Source of the DNA: CAYOLL01 sp964404765 [NCBI: uncultured Gemmatimonadota bacterium]
Lineage (GTDB): Bacteria > 4572-55
Reading direction: 5' to 3'
DNA length: 51,429 nucleotides
Assembly: GCA_964404765.1 (NCBI GenBank)
Contig: CAYOLL010000004.1
Coordinates: forward strand, 34,415 to 85,843
Below the pieces are notes generated by a model. It was not told the DNA's origin. It made no database searches and saw nothing but the letters and a program-made list of their open reading frames with translations. Positions 17,090-24,469 of the stretch are shown here, one piece after another. Every line of letters begins with the position of its first letter. Within the stretch, counting starts at the first letter, position 1. Position numbers and translations under genes: made by a program.

Positions 17090-17559
17090 GCATCATCCAA
17101 CCAGGACAGCTTGCGCCGGACATCTGCCTGCCGGATGCCGCCGCGCAGCCGACCCGACTGTCGCAATTTCACGGTCAATGGGTCATCGTCTACTTTTATT
17201 GCAAGGACGATACGCCGTCGTGCATGATGGAAGCGACGGATTTCACTGCGTTTCTGCCCCAGTTACGCCTGCTCAACGCGGTGGCGCTGGGCATTAGTCC
17301 GGATTCGTCGGCCAAACATGCCAGGGCCGTAGCCAAATATAAAATCGAAATCCCTTTATTAAGCGACATGGAACATACGGCGGCCACACAATTTGGCGTT
17401 TGGCAACGCAAAAAATTATACGGACTGGAATACGACGGCATTGTCCGTTCCACCTTTTTGATCGACCCGACCGGGCAGATTGTTGCCGCCTGGGAACGCA
17501 TTCGGGTCAAAGGCCATGCCGAAAAAGTCATCAAACGTTTGAGCGAGGTGCAGTCGTAG
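17086..17559 (+). CDS. Peroxiredoxin of the Bcp/PrxQ family
   Basis: A 157-residue thiol peroxidase. The AhpC/TSA fold is clear: GQLAPDICLPDAAAQPTRLS, then VIVYFYCKDDTPSCMMEA with peroxidatic Cys46 in TPSC. FLIDPTGQIVAAWERIRVKGHAEK closes the domain. Classical PrxQ enzymes have YPKDxTPGCTxEAxxF with a resolving cysteine five residues after the first. Here that position is Thr51, and an extra Cys39 replaces the usual Pro in FYPKD. The resolving partner is therefore changed or absent. It overlaps the arginase gene by four bases, so the two are probably co-transcribed. Confidence 0.9.
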   Translation: MSIIQPGQLAPDICLPDAAAQPTRLSQFHGQWVIVYFYCKDDTPSCMMEATDFTAFLPQLRLLNAVALGISPDSSAKHARAVAKYKIEIPLLSDMEHTAATQFGVWQRKKLYGLEYDGIVRSTFLIDPTGQIVAAWERIRVKGHAEKVIKRLSEVQS

Positions 17560-17621
17560 CCTGAATAATTCATTGATTGATACTTTCTAAAAAGGCATTT
17601 CAAAAAACCGGAAACCGGCAC

Positions 17622-20600
17622 ATGAAAAGCATGATCCCCCGTTTTATCCACGATAATTACCAGGCCGGCAACTTCTCCGGTCACTTCGAAGCCGCGGCCA
17701 TGTTCGTGGATATTTCCGGCTTTACTCAAACAACCGAAGCCCTGATGCGGCTGGGCCGGGAAGAAGGCGCGGAAGTTCTGTCGGAAATTCTGCGCACCAT
17801 TTTTACCCCAACCGTGCGGGCTGTCTACGAGCATGGCGGCTTTATCGTCGGCTTTGCCGGCGATGCCTTTACCGCGCTTTTTCCTATCGAAACTATCGAA
17901 GCAAAACCTTGCGAAGGTTTTCAGACATCACCGTTGCAATTGACCCCCGAGACCTTCGCAAGGTTTGCTTTGGCTGCTGCGCTCGACATCCGCCAATTCT
18001 TCAGCGATCATCCTACGATTCCATCCAAGTTTGGCGACTTTCCCTTTGGCGTTAAAATCGGCCTGGCCGTCGGGCCGGTGGAATGGGGCATTGTCGGCTC
18101 AAAACAGCGCAAGACTTTTTACTTTCGCGGCCCGGCCATTGACGATTGCGCCCGGGCCGAACATCACGCCCAAAAAGGCGAACTCTGGGCTACGACGGAT
18201 TTTGTCGCGCCCGTCGCCGATCTCATTCCCCAAAAATTTGCCGAGGACGATTGTTATCGCATTGACCGGATAAAACCTGACAGGTCTTCAAGACCTGTCA
18301 GGTTTGAATCCGCTCCGGCTTTCCCGCTCGATCTCGCCATCCACCGAATTTTTTGCGGTGCAGCCCTGGCCCAATTGCCTCATGCTGAATTTCGCAAAAT
18401 TGTGCCTGTTTTTATTGCCTTTGAAGGCATTAGTGATCTGAATCACTTTGCCGAAAATGTATTAACTTTAATGGAAACTTACGGCGGGGAACTCAGCCGG
18501 ATCGACTTTGGCGACAAAGGCGGCAATGTGCTGGTTTTCTTCGGCGCACCCGTCGCGTATGAGGACAACGAGGCGCGGGCGCTGCGTTTTGTGCATCGCC
18601 TTAAAACCCTAACGGAAGCGTCGGAAATTGGGGCGCGGCTGCGGGCCGGGGTGACGGTCGGCGTTTCCTATTGCGGGCTGAACGGCTCGGATTTGCGGGC
18701 GGAATTTACCTGCCTCGGCAACGCTGTCAACCTGTCGGCGCGGTTGATGATGGCCGCCGAGTGGGGTCATATTTTTGTCGTTGAGGAGATTGCTCAACAG
18801 CCGCAGTTTATGTTTGCCTACGCCGGCGAACGACAATACAAAGGCCGTGCCCAAACGGTCCCGACCTATGCCTATGAGGGGCCAACGCCAGTGACCGAAA
18901 AATTTTTCAGCGGTCAATTTATTGGCCGGCAAAGCGAGTTGGCGCAATTAACGACCTGGGCGAAACCTGTTTTTGACGGTCGATTTGCCGGCATCGCCTG
19001 CATTTACGGCGAACCCGGCCAGGGCAAAAGCCGCTTGCTGGATGAACTGTTGAATGCGTTGAAGCGTGAACAACCCATCTTATGGTTGGAAGGCCAGGTG
19101 GATCAGATCGTTTCGCGGCCGTTTGATCCGTTTATCTACATCCTGCGTCAGCGTTTCAGCCAGCAGGACAGCAACAGCCCCGCTATCCGCCGGGTCCGCT
19201 TTGAGGCCAGTTTCAAGACTTTATTGGACGCGCTGGCTCAGTGTTACGCTGAATGCCCGTCCGATTCACCTGCCGCCGGCCGCGTCGATCAACTCCGCCG
19301 TGAGTTGGCGCGGACGCAATCCGTGCTGGGCGCATTGCTCGGCCTGCATTGGCCCGATTCGCTCTACGAGCAGTTGGACGCCAAAGGCCGCTATCAAAAC
19401 ACCTTGCAAGCGCTGAAGACCTGGCTGCTGGCTGAAAGTCTGCTGCAGCCGGTCGCCCTGGTGATCGAGGACTTTCACTGGTTAGATGAAGATTCCCGTG
19501 AAGCCCTGCGCGGCCTGACTCGTCAGATTGCGGATTTTTCGCTGGCGATTCTGGGTACCGCCCGCTACCGTGACGACGGCGGCAAGCCCGCGTTCGTTCC
19601 GGAAACAAGCCCGGAAGTCCCCCGTTTGGAGATTGATCTGAACCAATTGTCGGCTGATAGTGTGGCCAAGTTGGCCGAAGCCGAATTAGACGGGCTCATT
19701 GACCCGGCCTTGCTACAAATCCTGTTAGACAGGGCGTACGGCAACCCGTTCTTTACCCAGCAATTGCTACGGCATCTGAGCGAAAACAATCTGCTGCAAT
19801 CGGCCAAAGACAATGAAGGCCGGCGTATCTTTTTGCCGCCGGCGCAGGCCGATGTAATGCCGGACAGCATTTCCGCCGTGTTTGTCGCCCGTATCGACCG
19901 GCTGGAGCGCGACTTGCAGGAAATGATCAAAACCGCCGCCGTCTTTGGCCGCGAATTCAATATTGGAGATTTGCTGGCCGTCCTGCAGCGATTGAATTCC
20001 CCCTTAGAAAAGGGGGCCAGGGGGATGTCTTTGCAGGAAGAACAACCGACTGTCGAATTAAAATTCCCGCAACAATTGCAAGCGGTCGAGCGCGAACGGA
20101 TTTGGGCCGCCTTAGACGAAGGGCGACGGTTGTTCAACCACGCCTTGCTGCGAGACGCCGCCTACAAGATGCAGCTCAAAGCCCGGCTGCGACAGTTGCA
20201 CCAAACCGCCGCCGAGTGCATCGAACAAGCCACCGGCGCAAGCCCGGAGCATTACGCCGTCCTGGCTTATCACTACGAGCAGGCCGGGTTGATCGGCAAA
20301 ACGATTGTGTACTTGCAGAAAGCCGGTGATTTTGCTAAAGGAAAATTTGAGAATCACAACGCGCTGGCTTTGTATGATCGGCTGCTAAACCTGATATTGC
20401 CGCACGCCCGGGCAGAAAAAGTTTCCGCTTCAATTCCCGTCACTATTGATGCAATGATCAACAAAGCCCACGTTCTGGATTTAATCGGTAAATGGCAAGA
20501 TGCCTTGCAAGTTCTGCAAGCCGCGCTGAATTTGGCTGAAAATGCGCAGGATATAATCCGTATTGGCGCGGTTTGTAAAACTACCTGCGCGCTTTTCATG

Positions 20601-21653
20601 CAGCGCGGGCAATATGATGAAGCTTTTACTTATTGCGAGCGTTATTATATTATCGCCCAGCAGACAAGCAACACTTTGGGATTGGCTGAGGCGTTAGGGA
20701 TGATCGGAATTATTCACATTACCAAAGGTGAGCATAAGGAGGCGCTAAACTGTCTTGAACAGGAATGGCAAATTTGCGAACGCTTAAATGATAAAAAAGG
20801 GATGGCGCGTGCCATTGGCAATATAGGCATTGTATATGATGAACAAGGCGATCGCCTTAAGGCGTTATCGTGTTACCAAAAACGCTTGCAGCTTGCCGAA
20901 GAAATCAATCACAAGTCCACAATCGCCAACGCGGCTTGTAACCTTGGCGTAATTTTTTACTTCGACGGTAATTATGAAAAAGCCATGCGCTTTTATCAGC
21001 AGTCGTTACAGGCCTGTAGTGAGTTGGGTCATCAGCGTCAATTAAGCATCTCTATCGGCAATATCGGCGCCGTTTATGAAGAAAAAGGGGAGTTCGAAAA
21101 GGCGCGGCAATGTTATGAGAAAAAAATGGTTATTTGTAAAGAATTGGGCGACAAAAGAGAATTGACTATGGCCTGGTGCGGGCTGGGCAATATCTGCAAA
21201 GCGAAAGGCGAATATCTTCAAGCCAATGATTATTATGAACGTGCCATTGAATTGGCCGAGCAATTGGGCGCTAAATATTATTTGGTGGAATTTGTTGTTA
21301 ATAAAGCTGAGGCATCTTATCTCAACCGCGATGATACGACGGCATTATTTTTTGCCGAAAGAGGATTAACCATGGCCGAAGAAACAGGGCGAAGGGACTT
21401 TGCGTTTAAGGCGCGCTTGCTTCAGACAAAAATCAGTCTTCGGGCGAACCCGCTTCTGGATGCCGCCCGCCTAGAACTTTTGCAACCCTTTGCCGAAAAC
21501 GAGGCCGAGCAGGCATTATGGCATTTTGAGTGCTGGCGCGCATTTAATCATAACGAGCATCGTCAGCAAGCAACGGAATTATATCAAAAGCTATATGGAA
21601 AAATTCCCAAGCATGATTATTACACGCATTTAACCGAATTGAGCGCACTATAA
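17622..21653 (+). CDS. Tandem class III cyclase, AAA ATPase and TPR protein (soluble adenylyl cyclase-like)
   Basis: About 1,343 residues from ATG 17622; a TTG at 17577 is an upstream alternative. Two cyclase-like domains come first. Domain one has VDISGFTQTTEAL and GFAGDAF. Domain two has a degraded first metal site (AFEGISDL) but keeps FGDKGGN and GNAVNLSARL, so one composite active site is plausible. An AAA_16-type NTPase follows with Walker A GEPGQGKSR and Walker B LVIEDFHWLDED. The C-terminal 400 residues are TPR repeats (ALNCLEQEWQICERL, AIGNIGIVYDEQGD). This is the order seen in ADCY10-type soluble cyclases. No membrane segment is present. Three families of palindromic repeats lie in frame inside the gene. 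It starts 62 nt after the peroxiredoxin gene. Confidence 0.88.
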   Translation: MKSMIPRFIHDNYQAGNFSGHFEAAAMFVDISGFTQTTEALMRLGREEGAEVLSEILRTIFTPTVRAVYEHGGFIVGFAGDAFTALFPIETIEAKPCEGFQTSPLQLTPETFARFALAAALDIRQFFSDHPTIPSKFGDFPFGVKIGLAVGPVEWGIVGSKQRKTFYFRGPAIDDCARAEHHAQKGELWATTDFVAPVADLIPQKFAEDDCYRIDRIKPDRSSRPVRFESAPAFPLDLAIHRIFCGAALAQLPHAEFRKIVPVFIAFEGISDLNHFAENVLTLMETYGGELSRIDFGDKGGNVLVFFGAPVAYEDNEARALRFVHRLKTLTEASEIGARLRAGVTVGVSYCGLNGSDLRAEFTCLGNAVNLSARLMMAAEWGHIFVVEEIAQQPQFMFAYAGERQYKGRAQTVPTYAYEGPTPVTEKFFSGQFIGRQSELAQLTTWAKPVFDGRFAGIACIYGEPGQGKSRLLDELLNALKREQPILWLEGQVDQIVSRPFDPFIYILRQRFSQQDSNSPAIRRVRFEASFKTLLDALAQCYAECPSDSPAAGRVDQLRRELARTQSVLGALLGLHWPDSLYEQLDAKGRYQNTLQALKTWLLAESLLQPVALVIEDFHWLDEDSREALRGLTRQIADFSLAILGTARYRDDGGKPAFVPETSPEVPRLEIDLNQLSADSVAKLAEAELDGLIDPALLQILLDRAYGNPFFTQQLLRHLSENNLLQSAKDNEGRRIFLPPAQADVMPDSISAVFVARIDRLERDLQEMIKTAAVFGREFNIGDLLAVLQRLNSPLEKGARGMSLQEEQPTVELKFPQQLQAVERERIWAALDEGRRLFNHALLRDAAYKMQLKARLRQLHQTAAECIEQATGASPEHYAVLAYHYEQAGLIGKTIVYLQKAGDFAKGKFENHNALALYDRLLNLILPHARAEKVSASIPVTIDAMINKAHVLDLIGKWQDALQVLQAALNLAENAQDIIRIGAVCKTTCALFMQRGQYDEAFTYCERYYIIAQQTSNTLGLAEALGMIGIIHITKGEHKEALNCLEQEWQICERLNDKKGMARAIGNIGIVYDEQGDRLKALSCYQKRLQLAEEINHKSTIANAACNLGVIFYFDGNYEKAMRFYQQSLQACSELGHQRQLSISIGNIGAVYEEKGEFEKARQCYEKKMVICKELGDKRELTMAWCGLGNICKAKGEYLQANDYYERAIELAEQLGAKYYLVEFVVNKAEASYLNRDDTTALFFAERGLTMAEETGRRDFAFKARLLQTKISLRANPLLDAARLELLQPFAENEAEQALWHFECWRAFNHNEHRQQATELYQKLYGKIPKHDYYTHLTELSAL
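17904..17966. repeat. Inverted pair of AACCTTGCGAAGGTT palindromes inside the cyclase gene
   Basis: AAACCTTGCGAAGGTTT (17904-17920) and the inverted ACCTTCGCAAGGTTT (17952-17966) lie in frame, encoding KPCEGF and TFARF. Degenerate members occur in gaps at 28077-28155 and 32938-33020. Confidence 0.85.
18273..18305. repeat. 33-bp perfect palindrome inside the cyclase gene
   Basis: AAACCTGACAGGTCTT (18273-18288) and its complement (18290-18305) are separated by a single C. The insert is translated as KPDRSSRPVRF between the two cyclase domains. It is a close relative of the inner arms of the element at 4590-4718. Confidence 0.9.
19995..20026. repeat. CCCCCTTAGAAAAGGGGG-type repeat inside the cyclase gene
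   Basis: The stretch contains TTCCCCCTTAGAAAAGGGGG followed by a second G-run, and encodes NSPLEKGARG after the NTPase domain. It has the look of the widely dispersed C-run/G-run palindromes of environmental bacterial genomes. Confidence 0.8.
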
Positions 21654-21692
21654 TTTCCAAGTCATCTCATCCTCATCCAAATGGAGGCGTTT

Positions 21693-23111
21693 ATGTCGAC
21701 CCACAGATTTTTTTGCCTACTGACAACATGTTTCTTATTTTTTGTGGGCGCGCGTTTATCTGCGGCTAATCCGCTTTTTATTGTAACCAATTCAGCCAAC
21801 GACACCTTGTTTATGGTCGCTGACGACGCGATTACGCTCCGCGCCAAGCTGATCATTAACGATTCCGGCGATACCATCGGCATTGTGGGCGCGGATAACA
21901 TTTTCTTCAACTTGGGTCAACCGACGGGAGCACGGACGACGCCTTCGCGCAGTTTTATTATAGCGGGCGGCGGTGAAGGTGCCCGCAGCACGTTTGGCCA
22001 GAATGAGTATTTCATCGTTTCCCCAGATTCGACCGGCTTTAACGACACAGCCTTTGACGAGCAGATTTTGTGGGTGCCAACCAAGGGTGCATTGATCGCC
22101 GGCAAGGTCATCGCCAATGATGACAGCATCGGCCAAAACTCCATGACTTTTGGTTTTAAATGCATTGCTAAAGGCAACCACTCGCTGGCCATCGGCAACC
22201 AAACCCGGGCCTACGGCGCCAACAGCACGGCTATGGGCAACCAATGCGTGGCGTCCGGCAATAGCTCTATGGCTATGGGCTTTCAATCGGAGGCAAATGG
22301 CCACAATTCAATCGCCATGGGTTACATCTGCCGAAGCGATAGCGGTCGGTCGGTGGCCATGGGTCAGGAGACCACCGCCTCCGGTGAGGTCGCCGTGGCG
22401 CTGGGGATGCGAGTCACCGCCAGCGGCAACTACTCCGTCGCTCTGGGGCGCAATGCTTCCACTAACGGGAAGGGCGGAGCCTTTGTTTATGGAGACCGTT
22501 CAACTGCAAGCACAACCAATGATACCTTGTTTGCCACATTGCTCGATCAATTCAACGTGCGCGCGGCCGGCGGCTATCGTTTTTTTGCCAGTTCCGACAT
22601 AGCTGCCGCTAAAGGCGTCTTCATCGCCCCGGACGGCAACATGGGTTTGGGTACAGACAATCCGAGCGCATTCAAATTGCAAGCGGCCGGCTCCATCGGC
22701 CCGGAAACGGATGCTTTGTACGATCTGGGCTCGTCAAGTCAACGCTGGCAAAATGTCTACGCCGCCAACGGCACAATCCAAACCTCCGACGGCCGGCTGA
22801 AAACCGACGTGCGCGAACTGGAGTACGGCTTAGACGACGTGATGCGCCTGCGCCCGGTCTCTTACACCTGGAAAGATCGGCCCTTCGACAACGCTCAGGA
22901 CAAGCCCGCCGGCCGCAAGTTGGGCCTGATCGGTCAGGAAGTGCAGGACGTGATTGCCGAAGTCGTCAAGGCCGGCAACGATGCCGATCACACCCTGGGC
23001 CTGTATTACAGCGATTTGATTCCGGTGCTGATCAAGGCGATTCAGGAGCAGCAGGGGCAGATCGAGCAACTGCGGACCGAATTGCAGGAAGTCAAGCGGC
23101 AGGAGCGATAG
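21693..23111 (+). CDS. Secreted YadA-head-like protein with S74 intramolecular chaperone
   Basis: A 472-residue surface protein. The ATG at 21693 is preferred over 21681 because GGAGG lies between them at a proper distance. The signal peptide is CLLTTCFLFFVGARLSA. The middle (about 150-275) is a run of imperfect 14-residue repeats such as GNHSLAIGNQTRAYG and GNSSMAMGFQSEANG, the left-handed beta-roll of trimeric YadA/Hep-Hag heads. The C-terminus has SDGRLKTDVRELEYGLDDVM and KLGLIGQEVQDVIAEVV, the peptidase S74 domain that trimerises and then usually removes itself. A short coiled coil (EQQGQIEQLRTELQEVK) ends it. No membrane anchor domain is visible. The S74 domain contains a translated repeat at 22881-22908. 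Confidence 0.87.
   Translation: MSTHRFFCLLTTCFLFFVGARLSAANPLFIVTNSANDTLFMVADDAITLRAKLIINDSGDTIGIVGADNIFFNLGQPTGARTTPSRSFIIAGGGEGARSTFGQNEYFIVSPDSTGFNDTAFDEQILWVPTKGALIAGKVIANDDSIGQNSMTFGFKCIAKGNHSLAIGNQTRAYGANSTAMGNQCVASGNSSMAMGFQSEANGHNSIAMGYICRSDSGRSVAMGQETTASGEVAVALGMRVTASGNYSVALGRNASTNGKGGAFVYGDRSTASTTNDTLFATLLDQFNVRAAGGYRFFASSDIAAAKGVFIAPDGNMGLGTDNPSAFKLQAAGSIGPETDALYDLGSSSQRWQNVYAANGTIQTSDGRLKTDVRELEYGLDDVMRLRPVSYTWKDRPFDNAQDKPAGRKLGLIGQEVQDVIAEVVKAGNDADHTLGLYYSDLIPVLIKAIQEQQGQIEQLRTELQEVKRQER
22881..22908. repeat. CCTTCGACAAGCTCAGGACA-type repeat inside the S74 gene
   Basis: CCCTTCGACAACGCTCAGGA and the following CAAGCC are one base away from the dispersed CCTTCGACAAGCTCAGGACA palindrome. 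It is translated as PFDNAQDKPAG, an insertion in a loop of the S74 domain. Confidence 0.75.
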
Positions 23112-24008
23112 GTGAACAGTCTGGCTTTTTTCAGGATAGTCGGATCAAAGCTGTATGAAACGACGGGTGATCTGGCGGCGGCGAGTATTCGCTGGTGGGT
23201 GCGGCTCACCGGCAGGCGGGTGCCCAAACGCGCGACGCCGTGGTTGAAATGCCCGATGGGATTGGCGGGTCGTATTGGCGCGGAATTCTACGAGCGTCTG
23301 GCCCAACAGGAAGCGCTTGAAATCAAGCCGGCGTCTGACGCCGGATTGCTGACCGACTTTGGCGCGCTGAAAGGAAGCGGCTTCAATCCGGCAGCCGTAC
23401 ACCCGGCGATTCAGGATTTTTATGAGCACACATCGCGTTATCGCCTGGAAGCCTGGAGCGAGGCCGGCCTCTTGACGCGGTTTTTTTTATGGGTTTTGAC
23501 CCGGCTGGTCAGCCGGCGGATGGATCAACTGAACTTCCCGGTTTCGTCGCTGGAATTGGCCGGCGGGATGACCAGTCAAATTCTCCCGATGGTCAATGCG
23601 GCGGGACAACGGGTTTATACGGGCTGGCTGCGGCGTTTGGCGGCGACGGATACGGTCATCTACACGGGTCTTTATTCCATTGAAACACCGGCGGCCTTCC
23701 CCAATCCGTGTGTCAAAGTGAGCTTTCCTTTGCCGCTTGGCAGCGCGACTGTTTTTCTTCGTCCCGAAGCGCAGGCCGATGAGTCTTTTAAGCTGATTTC
23801 GTCGGGTTCGCGCTTTGGCGAGCCGGGTTTCTACCGGATGGTAGAAGTTGACGCCGATCATTGGAAGGTGCGCTATGTTCGGACGCTGCGTGAGTTTTTC
23901 CATGTCTACGTGGATAAAGAAGGCCGACTGCGGACCGACCATGTCGTGCGCTTTCTTGGTCTGACTGTTTTGCGGTTACATTACAAGATGGAGCGGGTCA
24001 GACCCTGA
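23112..24008 (+). CDS. Conserved-looking protein of unknown function
   Basis: A 298-residue protein starting GTG at 23112, immediately after the stop of the S74 gene. AGGAG lies seven bases upstream, so the two genes are coupled. I recognise no family. It has no signal peptide. A hydrophobic stretch at about 121-132 (LLTRFFLWVLTRL) may be amphipathic. The sequence is rich in Arg and aromatic residues. It contains VSFPLPLGSATVFLRPEAQA and GSRFGEPGFYRMVEVDADHW, which read like a beta-rich domain. Codon use matches its neighbours. The tight link suggests a role with the surface protein or an unrelated hitchhiker; neither can be shown. Confidence 0.7.
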   Translation: MNSLAFFRIVGSKLYETTGDLAAASIRWWVRLTGRRVPKRATPWLKCPMGLAGRIGAEFYERLAQQEALEIKPASDAGLLTDFGALKGSGFNPAAVHPAIQDFYEHTSRYRLEAWSEAGLLTRFFLWVLTRLVSRRMDQLNFPVSSLELAGGMTSQILPMVNAAGQRVYTGWLRRLAATDTVIYTGLYSIETPAAFPNPCVKVSFPLPLGSATVFLRPEAQADESFKLISSGSRFGEPGFYRMVEVDADHWKVRYVRTLREFFHVYVDKEGRLRTDHVVRFLGLTVLRLHYKMERVRP

Positions 24009-24085
24009 CCACGGTTTGCCGATGGGCGGCCTTTTGCAATCTACAATCCACAATCTGCAATTGAGCGTCTGCCGGGGGCGAAACT

Positions 24086-24382
24086 GTGGGCGAACTGTCC
24101 CTGATCACCGGTCAGCCGCGCAACGCGACGATGGGCGCCGCCGAAAAGAGCGTGATCTTTCGCTTAGACAAGGCCGGTTTTAACCGTCTGGGTGATCAAT
24201 ATCCCGACCAGATGACCGCCTTTACCCGGACGCTGATTCCGAAAATCCTACGGCCCATATTTTTCATCTCAACAAATTTAAGCAAAGCCGGCCGACCTGA
24301 ACCGCTGCATCAGGAAATTTACCAGAAATTGGGGGTTGATTTTGAGCGGCTGCCCGTCACGAAGATGGTAGTCGAAAATTAG
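24086..24382 (+). pseudogene. Truncated cyclic nucleotide-binding domain
   Basis: From GTG 24086 the frame reads GELSLITGQPRNATMGAAEK, then SVIFRLDKAGFNRLG. That is the phosphate-binding cassette (GEL...PRNAT) and the following strands of a Crp-type cNMP-binding domain. The N-terminal half of the beta roll is missing: an in-frame stop lies at 24062-24064 and unrelated repeat-like sequence (AATCCACAATCTGCAATTG) abuts it. The 50-residue C-terminal tail is not a helix-turn-helix. It is best read as the remnant of a larger cAMP-responsive protein beside two cyclase genes. A short start at the GTG cannot be excluded. Confidence 0.7.
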
Positions 24383-24398
24383 AAATTTGCAACTACTT

Positions 24399-24451
24399 CT
24401 GTAGTGCCTGCCGGATCCGATCCGCATGAAATAAGGATCCGAGTGCTACAG
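24399..24451. repeat. Imperfect inverted repeat upstream of the aroK-aroB fusion
   Basis: CTGTAGTGCCTGCCGGATCC (24399-24418) and GGATCCGAGTGCTACAG (24435-24451) are imperfect inverted copies around a 16-nt loop. No T-run follows. It could be another dispersed palindrome or a leader structure. Confidence 0.55.
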
Positions 24452-24469
24452 CGCGGAACTTGGGTTAAC

